Part shown: one piece after another, positions 31,559 through 41,018 of the stretch
Layout of the letters: every line of letters starts with the position of its first letter
How positions within the stretch are numbered: the first letter of the stretch is position 1
Source of the DNA: Leifsonia tongyongensis
Lineage (GTDB): Bacteria; Actinomycetota; Actinomycetes; Actinomycetales; Microbacteriaceae
DNA: 64,000 nt
Direction of reading: 5' to 3'
Assembly: GCF_010686705.1 (NCBI RefSeq)
Contig: NZ_JAAGWY010000005.1
Coordinates: 281,213-345,212 of the forward strand
Translations under genes and position numbers: made by a program
The notes under the pieces: model-generated
Database searches by the model: none
What the model was told of the DNA's origin: nothing
The model's input: only the letters and a program-made list of their open reading frames with translations

Positions 31559-33696
31559 GCACGACGACCTCGACGCCTTCGGGCGTGACAGTGACACGTC
31601 CCGTTCCGGCACCCTCCGGGCCGCCGCCGGGGAGCCCGGCGCCAGCACGGCCCAGGAGCAGACCGGGCGGCGTCGGCGACCGCATTCGGTCCGCCGGCCG
31701 CTGGGTGGTGCGCGGCCGCGCGGAATCGGCGGCCTGGGAACGGCCGGCCCTCCTCGGCTTGCTCGCCCTTACCGCCATCCTCTATCTGTGGGACCTCGGC
31801 GCGAGCGGCTGGGCGAACTCGTTCTACTCGGCGGCCGCACAGGCCGGGTCGGTGAATTGGGAGGCCTTCTTCTACGGGTCGAGCGACGCGGCCAACTCGA
31901 TCACGGTCGACAAGCCGCCGGCGAGCCTGTGGATCATGGCGCTCTCGGTGCGGCTCTTCGGACTCAGCTCGTGGAGCATCCTCGTTCCCGAGGCCCTGAT
32001 GGGTGTCGTCACCGTCGCCCTCGTCTACTGCATCGTGCGACGCAACTTCTCCGCGCAGACCGCACTCCTCGCCGGCGGCGTTCTGGCGATCACCCCGGTG
32101 GCTGCGCTCATGTTCCGTTTCAACAACCCGGATGCACTCCTCGTACTCCTGCTCACAGCGGCGAGCTACTTCACGCTCCGGGGGATCGAGTCCGGTCGTC
32201 TGCGCTGGGTGGTCTGGGCCGGTGTCGCCGTCGGATTCGGCTTCCTGACCAAGCAACTGCAGGCGTTCCTGATCCTTCCGGTGCTGGCGGGCGTGTACCT
32301 GGCGGTCGCGCCGGTCTCACTGCGCAAGCGATTCGGACACCTGTTCGCAGCCCTGGGGGCGGTCATCGTCTCAGCCGGGTGGTGGGTCGCGATCGTCGAA
32401 CTCGTGCCGGCTTCGCTGCGCCCGTACATCGGGGGTTCGCAGACGAACAGCTTTCTCGAGCTGACCTTCGGCTACAACGGTCTCGGTCGCCTGACCGGCA
32501 ATGAGACGGGAAGTGTCACCGGCGGCGGGGCCGGGGCAGGCGGGGGAGCGGGGATGTGGGGAGCGACCGGTATCCTGCGCCTGTTCGAGAACGAGATCGG
32601 CGGGCAGATCGCCTGGCTGATGCCTGCCGCGCTCGTGCTCTTCGCTGCCGCCCTGGTGCTGGCGCGGCAGGCGAAGCGAACGGATGCGCGGCGGGCGACA
32701 CTCCTGCTGTTCGGCGGCTGGCTCATCGTCACCGCCCTCGCCTTCAGCTTCATGGCCGGAATCTTCCACGCCTACTACACGGTGGCCCTCGCTCCGGCCC
32801 TCGCCGGTGTTGTCGCCATCGGTGCCGGTGCCCTGTGGGCGGCGCGCGACCGGCTGTGGGTGCGCATCCTGTCCGCTGTTACCGTTCTCGGCACCGCGGT
32901 GTGGGCGTACGTGCTGCTGACCCGTGCGGGCACCTGGCTGCCGTGGCTGAAGTTCGTGGTCGTCGCGTTGGCGGTCGTGGCCGCTGTACTTCTCGTGCTC
33001 CCGCGTCGTGGGCGGATGATCGCCGGCATGACGATGGCGGTGGCGCTGGTGAGCACCCTGCTCGCACCTGCCGCGTACTCGCTCGAGACGGTTACGACGC
33101 CGCACTCCGGGTCGATCGTGACGGCGGGTCCGGCGGTGAGCGGAGCGATGGGCGGTTTCGGCGGGAGGCCGGGAGGTGCGCCCGGAGGTGCGGCCGGTGG
33201 TGTGCCCGGTGGCGCGGTCGGTGGTGCGCCCGGTGGCGCCGGTGGGCCCGGTGGGCCCGGCGGGTTCGGTGGCGGGACAGCAGGCGCGCAGCCTGGCCGT
33301 GCCGGTGGCGCTGGCGGACTCCTCGAGTCGAGCACTGTCAGCTCCGCGGTCAAGGCTGCGCTTGTGAAGAACGCCGGATCGTACGAGTGGGTCGCGGCGG
33401 CCGTCGGGTCGAACAGCGCCGCCGGCTACCAGCTGGCGACGGGCGAGGCCGTCATGCCGATCGGCGGCTTCAACGGCAGCGACCCTTCCCCGACGCTCGC
33501 GGAGTTCAAGGCCGACGTCGCCTCCGGGAAGATCCACTACTTCATCGCTGGGTCCGGGGGAGGGGGAGTCGGCGGCCAGGCGAACGGCGGAAGCAGAGCC
33601 TCGAGCGGCATCGCGGCCTGGGTCGAGCAGAACTTCACGGCCAGCACGGTCGGTGGAGTGACCCTGTACGACCTGTCGGCCGGTTCCACGAACTAG
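31555..33696 (+). CDS. GT39/ArnT-like membrane glycosyltransferase with a Gly-rich outer segment
   Basis: 713 residues. A Pro-rich cytoplasmic tail is followed by about a dozen helices. The first outer loop ends DKPPASLW, the hallmark of ArnT/PMT-type lipid-sugar-dependent transferases. Two glycine-rich outer segments stand out: TGGGAGAGGGAGMWG (near 325) and a long GGFGG/PGGAPGG stretch (about 530-585). A C-terminal soluble domain follows (SSTVSSAVKAALVKNAGSYEWVAAAVGSNSAAGYQLATGEAVMPIGGFNG), a part seen in actinobacterial members. It probably transfers a sugar from a polyprenyl phosphate, made by the coupled GT2-GtrA protein, to an envelope acceptor that I cannot name. Confidence 0.88.
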   Translation: MSTTTSTPSGVTVTRPVPAPSGPPPGSPAPARPRSRPGGVGDRIRSAGRWVVRGRAESAAWERPALLGLLALTAILYLWDLGASGWANSFYSAAAQAGSVNWEAFFYGSSDAANSITVDKPPASLWIMALSVRLFGLSSWSILVPEALMGVVTVALVYCIVRRNFSAQTALLAGGVLAITPVAALMFRFNNPDALLVLLLTAASYFTLRGIESGRLRWVVWAGVAVGFGFLTKQLQAFLILPVLAGVYLAVAPVSLRKRFGHLFAALGAVIVSAGWWVAIVELVPASLRPYIGGSQTNSFLELTFGYNGLGRLTGNETGSVTGGGAGAGGGAGMWGATGILRLFENEIGGQIAWLMPAALVLFAAALVLARQAKRTDARRATLLLFGGWLIVTALAFSFMAGIFHAYYTVALAPALAGVVAIGAGALWAARDRLWVRILSAVTVLGTAVWAYVLLTRAGTWLPWLKFVVVALAVVAAVLLVLPRRGRMIAGMTMAVALVSTLLAPAAYSLETVTTPHSGSIVTAGPAVSGAMGGFGGRPGGAPGGAAGGVPGGAVGGAPGGAGGPGGPGGFGGGTAGAQPGRAGGAGGLLESSTVSSAVKAALVKNAGSYEWVAAAVGSNSAAGYQLATGEAVMPIGGFNGSDPSPTLAEFKADVASGKIHYFIAGSGGGGVGGQANGGSRASSGIAAWVEQNFTASTVGGVTLYDLSAGSTN

Positions 33697-33738
33697 CCCG
33701 ATTCGCCGGATGTCGGTGGCCCCGACCATCATGGAGAC

Positions 33739-35166
33739 ATGACGGAAACCGGGCCACCGACTTCTGGTGGAACCCAGGCGACGACCGGCACCCCTCACGG
33801 CCATCTCGGGTTGGCCGGCGGCACAGCCCTGTACGTGGCAGCGGTGCTCGGCACCGGCATCCTGGTGCTGCCCGCGCTCGCCGCGGAGGCGGCCGGGCCC
33901 GGCGCCATCCTGGCCGTCGCCGCACTCGCGATCATCTCGATCCCGCTCGCGGCGACGTTCGCAGCGCTCGCCCGTCGCTATCCGGATGCAGGCGGGGTCG
34001 CCACCTTCGCCCGTCGCGCCTTCGGTCCGACGGCGGCCCGTGTGATCAGCTACTGGTTCTTCTTCGGCACGCCCATCGGCGCCCCGATCGCCGCGCTCAT
34101 GACGGCGGAGTACGTCGTCGCCGTGATGGGCGGCACGCGCACGACGACCGTCGTGATCGCAATCGCGCTGATCGCGATCCCTGTCGTCGTGACAGCGTTC
34201 GGCGTGCGGTTCGCCGGGTGGCTGCAGCTGGTGCTCTCCGCGGCACTGGTCGCCGTACTCGTCTTCGTGCTCGCCTCCGCGCTCCCGCACGCGGAGACGG
34301 CGAACCTCACCCCCTTCCTCCCGCACGGGCTGGCCGGCGTCGGAGCGGCGATGAGCCTCTACATCTGGGCTTTCGCGGGGTGGGAGGCCGTTGCGGGCAT
34401 CGGCGGCGAGTTCCGCAACCCGCAGCGCGACATTCCCAGAGCGACAGCGCTGGCGCTCGTCATCGTCTCGGTCGCGTATCTTGCGATCCAGACCGTGACG
34501 ATCGCGGTGCTCGGCACCGATGCCGCCACGAGCGCGGTGCCGTTGCTCGACCTCGTGGTCGTCTCGACCGGTCGAAGCGGGGGAATCGTCGTCGCAGCGA
34601 TCGCTGCGATCGTCGTCACCGGTGTCTTCAATGCCTACCTTGCAGCGTTCAGCAAGCTCGGAGCCGCGATGGGTCGCGACGGCGATCTTCCGCGCTGGTT
34701 CGGGCGCGGCGTCGAAAACGGTGGGGTGGCCCGCCGCGGCCTGTTGCTGTCCGCTGTGATCATGGCGGTGTATTCGGTTTTCGTGATGTCGATCGGGGAA
34801 CTGCAGCCGGTCATCCTCGTGCACACCAGCATCGCGGCATCCGTCTATGGCGTGGGCGTCGCGTCCGCGATCGTGCTCCTGCCGCGCTGGTCGGTGGGGT
34901 GGTGGATGGCCGTGGCGTCGTCGCTGTTCGCGGCCGGGCTGCTGGTGCTCGCCGGTCCCAACCTGGTCTACCCGTTCGGCATCGCGCTGGTCGCCGTGCT
35001 GGTCGGCGTCGTGATCCGGCGCCGGGCGCGGTCGGGTGCGGGTCGTCGCGTGGTCGAGGCGCCGCCGGCCTCCATACTCGCTCCGTCGGCCCACTCGGTG
35101 TCGTCGGATGAATCGTGCGAGGCCGCAGATCGTGCGGCCGGCATGCTGTCGGCTGAGCGTCCGTAG
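33739..35166 (+). CDS. APC-family amino acid permease
   Basis: 475 residues with about 12 helices. Helix 1 begins LAGGTALYVAAVLGTGILVLPALAAEAAGPGAIL, the unwound GTG substrate site of APC transporters. Helix 6 has LYIWAFAGWEAVAGIGGEFRNPQRDIPRA, the consensus of the family. Helices 11-12 are partly fused with a short basic tail. It is most like the small CjcT/YjeH-type efflux or uptake permeases. Substrate and direction are unknown. It follows the GT39 gene by 42 bases and may be separate. Confidence 0.88.
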   Translation: MTETGPPTSGGTQATTGTPHGHLGLAGGTALYVAAVLGTGILVLPALAAEAAGPGAILAVAALAIISIPLAATFAALARRYPDAGGVATFARRAFGPTAARVISYWFFFGTPIGAPIAALMTAEYVVAVMGGTRTTTVVIAIALIAIPVVVTAFGVRFAGWLQLVLSAALVAVLVFVLASALPHAETANLTPFLPHGLAGVGAAMSLYIWAFAGWEAVAGIGGEFRNPQRDIPRATALALVIVSVAYLAIQTVTIAVLGTDAATSAVPLLDLVVVSTGRSGGIVVAAIAAIVVTGVFNAYLAAFSKLGAAMGRDGDLPRWFGRGVENGGVARRGLLLSAVIMAVYSVFVMSIGELQPVILVHTSIAASVYGVGVASAIVLLPRWSVGWWMAVASSLFAAGLLVLAGPNLVYPFGIALVAVLVGVVIRRRARSGAGRRVVEAPPASILAPSAHSVSSDESCEAADRAAGMLSAERP

Positions 35167-35186
35167 CATCGCACTCCCACATCGGC

Positions 35187-35241
35187 GAGCACAGGGGAAA
35201 GCATCTCCGGGCCCGATGTCGACGTGCTTTTTCCTGTTCTC
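35187..35241. terminator. Long hairpin after the permease gene
   Basis: Arms 35187-35203 and 35225-35241 pair over 17 bases with one mismatch and two G-U wobbles. The 3' arm is T-rich (TGCTTTTTCCTG). It separates the permease from the LacI gene. Confidence 0.55.
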
Positions 35242-35324
35242 GCAGGGCGTGTACGAGTCGTGGGCATAATGGAACGCATCAGCGACTGGCGCTGGAGCGA
35301 ATACCGATCGATCGGGTTGACTGC

Positions 35325-36350
35325 GTGACCGAAGAGCCGCCCAAAGGCCGCGCGCCGAGCATGCGTGATGTCGCACGGATCGCAGGGGTGTCGCACCAGA
35401 CCGTGTCCCGGGTGATCAATCACCACCCGAGCATCCGGGAATCCACGAAACAGCGCGTGCTCGCCGTCATGGACGAACTGCAGTACCGGCCGAACCGTGC
35501 AGCCCGTGCCCTCGTGACCAGCCGGTCGAACACGATCGGGGTTCTCGCCGCGTCGGCAGCGTCGCTCTACGGCCCAGCGAGCAGCATCACCGCAATCGAG
35601 GATGCAGCTCGCGAAGCGGGGTACTACGTCACCGTCGCGCATCTCGGCAGCCTCGACCACGAAGACATCGTGGCGGCGATCGATCACCTCATGGCGCAGG
35701 CTGTGGAAGGCGTGGTGGTTGTGGCGCCCCAGGCGCCGGTGCTCGAAGCGATCTCGGCAGTGTCGATCGACGTGCCCTACGTCACGATGCAGACGGCAGG
35801 CGTCATCGAAGGCCACGAACTCTCGGTCGACCAGATCGCCGGGGCCCGCGAAGCCACGCGTCATCTCATCGATCTGGGTCATCGGCGCATCGTGCACGTG
35901 GCGGGACCGCAGGACTGGCTCGAAGCGCGCGCGAGAATGAAAGGCTTCTTCGACGAGCTCGAATCGGCCGGGCTTCCGCGCACCGAAGCCATCCTCGGCG
36001 ACTGGACCGCGGACTTCGGCTACGAAGCGGGGCGTAGGCTGCTGGCCGACCGGAATGTGACTGCTGTGTTCTCGTCGAACGATCAGATGGCGCTCGGCCT
36101 GCTCCACGCGATCCGCGACGCTCGGCTGGAGGTGCCCGGTGACATCAGCGTCGTCGGCTTCGACGACATCCCGGAAGCCGCCCATTTCTGGCCCCCGTTG
36201 ACGACGGTGCGCCAGGACTTCGGCGAACTCGGGCGGCGGTGCATCGCACTGCTGCTTGCCGATATCGACGGCATAACGTCGCCGGTCGGCGAGGTCGTGC
36301 AGCCCCAGCTCATCGTGCGCGCGTCGACCGCGCCCCCGCCTGCGCGATAG
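35325..36350 (+). CDS. LacI-family regulator upstream of araBDA
   Basis: 341 residues from GTG 35325. The helix-turn-helix is MRDVARIAGVSHQTVSRVINHH (about 13-34) with a hinge helix near RAARAL. The sensor domain follows (IGVLAASAASLYGPASSITAIEDAA ... VVGFDDIPEAAHFWPPLTTV). It lies directly upstream of the arabinose operon on the same strand. Repeated TGTGAAC half-sites and a LacI-like palindrome (36732-36749) in the gap are its likely targets, with L-arabinose or an arabinoside as inducer. In actinobacteria AraR is commonly of the LacI type. Confidence 0.88.
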   Translation: MTEEPPKGRAPSMRDVARIAGVSHQTVSRVINHHPSIRESTKQRVLAVMDELQYRPNRAARALVTSRSNTIGVLAASAASLYGPASSITAIEDAAREAGYYVTVAHLGSLDHEDIVAAIDHLMAQAVEGVVVVAPQAPVLEAISAVSIDVPYVTMQTAGVIEGHELSVDQIAGAREATRHLIDLGHRRIVHVAGPQDWLEARARMKGFFDELESAGLPRTEAILGDWTADFGYEAGRRLLADRNVTAVFSSNDQMALGLLHAIRDARLEVPGDISVVGFDDIPEAAHFWPPLTTVRQDFGELGRRCIALLLADIDGITSPVGEVVQPQLIVRASTAPPPAR

Positions 36351-36429
36351 TCGCGGCCTGCTGCAAAGGGCCTCGATTCGAACTCGAACTGTAGACGCCC
36401 CGGGGGCGCTGTTCATAAAACATGAGTTC

Positions 36430-36585
36430 GTGTGAACAGAGTGACGGACGTGCATCCGGATGCCTTCCTGAGGGCGGATTCCGTCGCATCCGTCACACGA
36501 TCTCCTGTTGTGTGAACGTTGGTCGCAACCGCGCCAGTAATTCAGGAATCTGTGTGAACAGAGTGACGGACGTGCATCCGGATGC
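36430..36585 (+). repeat. 34-bp direct repeat and TGTGAAC half-sites upstream of araB
   Basis: The 34 bases at 36430-36463 recur exactly at 36552-36585 (start-to-start 122 bases); each begins GTGTGAACAGAGTGACGGAC. A third TGTGAAC lies between them (36511-36517), giving half-sites 80 and 42 bases apart. An inverted repeat, TTCAGGAATC (36541-36550) with its complement (36631-36640), overlaps the array. Together with the promoter at 36692-36749 this accounts for the 451-base gap; no ORF in it looks coding. Confidence 0.75.
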
Positions 36586-36691
36586 GCTCCCGGGGGCCGT
36601 TTTCTGCCACCTCCGCCGCATGACGTCCTGGATTCCTGAACGGGCTGGACGGGCCGAACAGGCTGGACAGGCAGAGACCCCGCGGCCGGAC

Positions 36692-36749
36692 TTGACAGCC
36701 CGAGGGGGAGCGTGTGTACCATTGAATTGCAAATGTTACCGTTCACATT
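36692..36749 (+). promoter_or_regulatory. araBDA promoter with LacI-type operator
   Basis: TTGACA (36692-36697) and TACCAT (36717-36722) are spaced by 19 bases. Just after the expected start lies AATGTTACCGTTCACATT (36732-36749), with 7 of 9 symmetric positions and a central CG, typical of LacI operators. Its right half is the reverse of the upstream TGTGAAC repeats. Confidence 0.6.
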
Positions 36750-36801
36750 AACGAACGGACCAACAATCCACGCGACCTGCGGCCGCGACGAAGGAGTCAT
36801 C

Positions 36802-38628
36802 GTGACGAACACCGAGCTCGCGACTACGCCCCAGGAGCGCTACGTGATCGGCATCGACTACGGCACGCTCTCGGGCCGAGCGGTGGTCGTTCGCGTCTCC
36901 GACGGGGCAGAGCTCGGTTCGGCCGTCCTCGACTATCCCCACTCCGTCATGGATGCGACGTTGGCGTCGACCGGCGCCGCCCTCCCGCCCGACTGGGCAC
37001 TGCAGGTGCCGCGAGACTATGTCGAGGTGCTCCGCACCGCTGTTCCCGCAGCCGTCGCGCAAGCGGGCATCGACCCGGCCGACGTGATCGGCATCGGCAC
37101 CGACTTCACCGCCTGCACCGTGCTCCCTGTCACGGCAGACGGCACTCCGCTCAGCGAGCTCGCCGAGTTCGCCGACCGCCCGCACGCCTACGTGAAGCTG
37201 TGGAAGCATCATGCAGCCCAGCCGCAGGCCGACCGCATCAACGCTCTTGCGGCCGAGCGGGGTGAGAGCTGGCTTCCCCGGTACGGCGGACTGATCTCCA
37301 GCGAGTGGGAGTTCGCCAAAGGGTTGCAGCTTCTCGAAGAGGACCCTGAGATCTACGACCGCATGGACCACTGGGTCGAGGCCGCCGACTGGATCGTCTG
37401 GCAGCTGACCGGCCGTTACGTCCGCAACGCTTGCACAGCCGGCTACAAGGGCATCCTGCAGGACGGCCAGTACCCGAGCCGCGACTTCCTCGCGGCGCTC
37501 AACCCGGCTTTCGAATCGTTCGCCGACGACAAGGTAGCGCACGAGATCGGCCAACTCGGCGACGCCGCGGGAACCCTCTCCGCTCAGGCCGCCGAGTGGA
37601 CCGGCCTGCCCGAGGGCATCGCCGTCGCCGTCGGCAACGTCGACGCGCACGTCACCGCGCCGGCGGCGCAGGCGGTGGAACCCGGTCAGATGGTCGCCAT
37701 CATGGGGACATCCACGTGCCATGTGATGAACGGCGACGTGCTCACCGAGGTCCCGGGCATGTGCGGCGTCGTCGACGGCGGCATCGTGTCCGGGCTGTAC
37801 GGATACGAAGCGGGACAATCCGGCGTGGGTGACATCTTCGCCTGGTACGTCGAGAACCAGGTTCCGCAGGCCCACGCAGAGGCGGCGCGCAAGGCGGGGC
37901 TGAGCATCCACCAGTACCTCACCTCGCTCGTCCAGGACCAGCCGGTCGGCGGTCACGGACTCGTCGCCCTCGACTGGCAGTCCGGCAATCGTTCGGTGCT
38001 GGTCGACCACGAACTCTCGGGCGTCGTGCTCGGTACGACGCTCGCGACCCGGCCGGAGGAGGTGTACCGGGCGCTGCTGGAGGCGACCGCGTTCGGTACG
38101 CGCACCATCGTCGAGACGTTCACGGCGAGCGGAGTGCCAGTCACCGAGTTCATCGTCGCGGGCGGCCTGCTGAAGAACGCCTTCCTCATGCAGGTCTACT
38201 CGGACGTCCTGCGTCTGCCGATCTCGACGATCGCCAGCGAGCAGGGCCCTGCGCTCGGTTCCGCGATCCACGCGGCGGTCGCCGCCGGCGCCTACCCCGA
38301 CGTGCGCGCGGCCGGGGCAGCCATGGGCAAACTCGATCGCGACGTCTACACGCCGAACGAGGAATCCGCGGCCGCGTACGACCGCCTGTACGCGGAGTAT
38401 CGCGAACTTCACGACTATTTCGGTCGCGGCGGCAACGACGTGATGCACCGTCTCCGCGCGCTGCGGCGCGAAGCCCTCGCGGGGCGTTCGGCGGATGCGG
38501 ACACCCGGCGCCCCCGCCAGGCGGATGCTGTCGACGGCGCGGCTGTCGACGCCGCGATTCGTGCAGGGTCGGTCGACCAAGCCGAGACCGATACCGAGAC
38601 GCCTGCAGTGGAAGGCGCAGCGCTGTGA
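36802..38628 (+). CDS. araB: Ribulokinase
   Basis: 608 residues from GTG 36802 (GAAGGAG upstream). FGGY-family kinase: the N-terminal VIGIDYGTLSGRAVVV loop, GIGTDFTACTVLPV and KLWKHHAAQPQADRIN are specific to AraB. GNVDAHVTAPAA and GTSTCH in the middle hold the catalytic Asp and ATP loop. It phosphorylates L-ribulose to L-ribulose-5-phosphate with ATP. The last 50 residues (after about 555) are a poorly conserved Ala/Asp-rich tail, longer than in E. coli AraB (566 residues). The stop overlaps the araD start (GTGA). Confidence 0.96.
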   Translation: MTNTELATTPQERYVIGIDYGTLSGRAVVVRVSDGAELGSAVLDYPHSVMDATLASTGAALPPDWALQVPRDYVEVLRTAVPAAVAQAGIDPADVIGIGTDFTACTVLPVTADGTPLSELAEFADRPHAYVKLWKHHAAQPQADRINALAAERGESWLPRYGGLISSEWEFAKGLQLLEEDPEIYDRMDHWVEAADWIVWQLTGRYVRNACTAGYKGILQDGQYPSRDFLAALNPAFESFADDKVAHEIGQLGDAAGTLSAQAAEWTGLPEGIAVAVGNVDAHVTAPAAQAVEPGQMVAIMGTSTCHVMNGDVLTEVPGMCGVVDGGIVSGLYGYEAGQSGVGDIFAWYVENQVPQAHAEAARKAGLSIHQYLTSLVQDQPVGGHGLVALDWQSGNRSVLVDHELSGVVLGTTLATRPEEVYRALLEATAFGTRTIVETFTASGVPVTEFIVAGGLLKNAFLMQVYSDVLRLPISTIASEQGPALGSAIHAAVAAGAYPDVRAAGAAMGKLDRDVYTPNEESAAAYDRLYAEYRELHDYFGRGGNDVMHRLRALRREALAGRSADADTRRPRQADAVDGAAVDAAIRAGSVDQAETDTETPAVEGAAL

Positions 38629-39362
38629 CCGCCGCGATCACCTCAGAGGTCGAGCACGCGATCGAGCGCACCCGCAACGAGGTCGCCGCCCTCCATGCGC
38701 AGCTCGTCACGAACGGTCTGGTCGTCTGGACCGGTGGCAACGTCTCGGGCCGCGTTCCCGGTGCGGAGCTCTTCGTCATCAAGCCGAGCGGTGTCGACTA
38801 CGACGATCTCGCGCCTGACACGATGATCCTCTGCGACCTCGACGGCGCAGTGGTCCCCGGCACGCCCGGCAGCGACCGCGCCCCCTCCAGCGACACCGCC
38901 GCGCACGCCTTCGTCTATCGCAACATGCCCGAAGTGGGCGGCGTCGTGCACACCCATTCGACGTACGCGACCGCGTGGGCTGCTCGCGGCGAGTCCATTC
39001 CGTGCGTGATCACGGCGATGGCCGACGAGTTCGGCGGCGACATCCCGGTCGGCCCGTTCGCCATCATCGGCGACGACTCGATCGGGCGCGGCATCGTCGC
39101 CACCCTTCGCGGTCATCGATCGCGCGCCGTGCTCATGCAGAACCACGGCCCGTTCACGATCGGTCGCGACGCCCGCGACGCCGTGAAGGCTGCGGTGATG
39201 CTCGAGGATGTCGCGCGCACTGTCCACATCGCTCGCCAGGGCGGTCCGCTCATCCCGATCCCGCAGGATGCGATCGATTCGCTCTTCGCCCGCTACCAGG
39301 GTGTCTACGGGCAAACCCCCGAAGCCGTCGTCGAACACCCCACTGATAAGGAATCCGACTAA
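38625..39362 (+). CDS. araD: L-ribulose-5-phosphate 4-epimerase
   Basis: 245 residues, a class II aldolase-like zinc enzyme. Substrate loops GGNVSGR (38-44) and [10 protein letters not shown] are present. Zinc ligands are H109 and H111 in [16 protein letters not shown] and H174 in [10 protein letters not shown]. It converts L-ribulose-5-phosphate to D-xylulose-5-phosphate. It overlaps araB by four bases and araA by one base, so the three are tightly coupled. Confidence 0.96.
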   Translation: MTAAITSEVEHAIERTRNEVAALHAQLVTNGLVVWTGGNVSGRVPGAELFVIKPSGVDYDDLAPDTMILCDLDGAVVPGTPGSDRAPSSDTAAHAFVYRNMPEVGGVVHTHSTYATAWAARGESIPCVITAMADEFGGDIPVGPFAIIGDDSIGRGIVATLRGHRSRAVLMQNHGPFTIGRDARDAVKAAVMLEDVARTVHIARQGGPLIPIPQDAIDSLFARYQGVYGQTPEAVVEHPTDKESD

Positions 39363-40879
39363 TGCCGAAACCCCCCACCACCCTCGACCACTATGAGGTC
39401 TGGTTCCTCACCGGCAGCCAGAACCTGTACGGCGAAGAGACCCTGCGCCAGGTCGCCGACCAGTCCCGCGCGATCGCCGACACCCTGGGTGCGGCGGCCG
39501 ACGTGCCGGTCCGCATCGTCTGGAAGCCCGTGCTGACCGGCGCCGACGCCATCCGCCGTGCCGCCCTCGATGCGAACAGCGACGACTCCGTGATCGGACT
39601 GATCGCGTGGATGCACACCTTCAGCCCGGCGAAGATGTGGATCGCCGGCCTCGATGCGCTCCGCAAGCCGCTGCTGCACCTGCACACCCAGGCGAACGTC
39701 GAGCTGCCGTGGGCCGACATCGACTTCGACTTCATGAACCTCAATCAGGCCGCGCACGGCGACCGCGAGTTCGGGTACATCCAGACCCGGCTCGGCGTGG
39801 ACCGCACGACGGTCGTCGGCCATGTCTCGGACCCACGGGTCACCAGCCGTGTCGGCACCTGGATGCGGGCGGCGGCCGGATGGGCGGCCACCCGTTCCCT
39901 GAAACTCGCCCGCTTCGGCGACAACATGCGTTACGTCGCGGTGACGGAGGGCGACAAGACCGAGGCGGAGCTCCGCTTCGGGGTGCAGGTGAACACGTGG
40001 GGCGTCAATGAGCTGGTGGATGCGGTCGACGCGGCCGCCGCATCCGACATCGATGCGCTGGTGGCCGAGTACGAGGAGTTGTACGACGTCGTCCCCGAAC
40101 TGCGGAGGAGCGGCGAACGCCACCAGTCACTGCGTGACGGCGCCGCCATCGAGCTGGGGCTGCGGTCGTTCCTTGAGGCCGGCGACTTCGGTGCTTTCAC
40201 CACCAGTTTCGAGGATCTGGGCGGCCTCAAGCAGCTGCCCGGCCTTGCCGTGCAGCGGCTGATGGCCGACGGGTACGGCTTCGGCGCGGAAGGCGACTGG
40301 AAGACGGCGGTGCTGGTACGCGCCGCGAAGGTGATGGGCGCGGGCCTGCCCGGTGGCGCATCCCTCATGGAGGACTACACGTACGACCTCACCCCGGGAG
40401 ACGAGAAGATCCTCGGCGCCCACATGCTCGAGGTCTGCCCGACACTGACGAGTGGGCGCCCGACCCTGGAGGTGCATCCGCTCGGGATCGGTGGCAAGGA
40501 CGACCCGGTTCGCCTCGTCTTCACCGCCGATTCGGGGCCGGGCGTCGTCGTGGCGCTGTCCGACATGCGCGACCGGTTCCGGCTGGTCGCCAACGTCGTG
40601 GATGTGGTCCCGCCGACCGCGCCGCTCCCGAAACTTCCGGTCGGTCGCGCGGTCTGGGAGCCGCGGCCCGATTTCGTGACCAGCGCATCCGCGTGGCTGC
40701 AGGCCGGTGGCGCACACCACACGGTCATGTCGACCGCGGTCGGCGTCGAGGCGTTCGAGGATTTCGCGCGGATGGCACGCACCGAGCTGCTCGTGATCGA
40801 CGAGACGACCACCCTGCGCGAGTTCGCCAAAGAGGTACGCTGGAACGCTGCGTACTACCGGCTGGCCTCGGGGATCTAA
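39362..40879 (+). CDS. araA: L-arabinose isomerase
   Basis: 505 residues, the usual length. Begins [21 protein letters not shown], the AraA signature. [28 protein letters not shown] and MLEVCPTL follow, with the manganese-binding Glu and His residues. It isomerises L-arabinose to L-ribulose in the cytoplasm. The stop of araD and the ATG share one base (TAATG). A terminator (40884-40900) follows. Confidence 0.97.
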   Translation: MPKPPTTLDHYEVWFLTGSQNLYGEETLRQVADQSRAIADTLGAAADVPVRIVWKPVLTGADAIRRAALDANSDDSVIGLIAWMHTFSPAKMWIAGLDALRKPLLHLHTQANVELPWADIDFDFMNLNQAAHGDREFGYIQTRLGVDRTTVVGHVSDPRVTSRVGTWMRAAAGWAATRSLKLARFGDNMRYVAVTEGDKTEAELRFGVQVNTWGVNELVDAVDAAAASDIDALVAEYEELYDVVPELRRSGERHQSLRDGAAIELGLRSFLEAGDFGAFTTSFEDLGGLKQLPGLAVQRLMADGYGFGAEGDWKTAVLVRAAKVMGAGLPGGASLMEDYTYDLTPGDEKILGAHMLEVCPTLTSGRPTLEVHPLGIGGKDDPVRLVFTADSGPGVVVALSDMRDRFRLVANVVDVVPPTAPLPKLPVGRAVWEPRPDFVTSASAWLQAGGAHHTVMSTAVGVEAFEDFARMARTELLVIDETTTLREFAKEVRWNAAYYRLASGI

Positions 40880-40883
40880 CGGT

Positions 40884-40900
40884 CGCCTGAAGCTCAGGCG
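40884..40900 (+). terminator. Intrinsic terminator of araBDA
   Basis: CGCCTGA and TCAGGCG pair perfectly around AGC, starting four bases after the araA stop, followed by TTGACTC. Confidence 0.65.
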
Positions 40901-41018
40901 TTGACTCACCGGCGGGGGCCGGAACCCTCGGCCGCCAGCGCGTCGGAGGGGTTCTGCAGCGCACACGTGCGGAGGCTCAGGCAACCGCATCCGAGGCCCT
41001 GCCGTTCGTAGAAGTGAG

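Noticed and set aside
30472..33696. A 1074-codon plus-strand frame as one large protein
   Set aside because: Its first 361 codons are an Arg/Pro-rich shadow of the GT2-GtrA gene. The real protein begins at ATG 31555, which overlaps the preceding stop by four bases.
32371..35376. Minus-strand reading frame of 1001 codons
   Set aside because: It is antisense to the GT39 and APC genes, is made of Arg/Gly/His/Asp-rich low-complexity sequence, and has no domain. It is a shadow frame caused by high GC.
36430..36585. CRISPR-like array
   Set aside because: Only two exact 34-base copies, spacing of 88 bases, no cas genes, and the location before araB fits an operator array.
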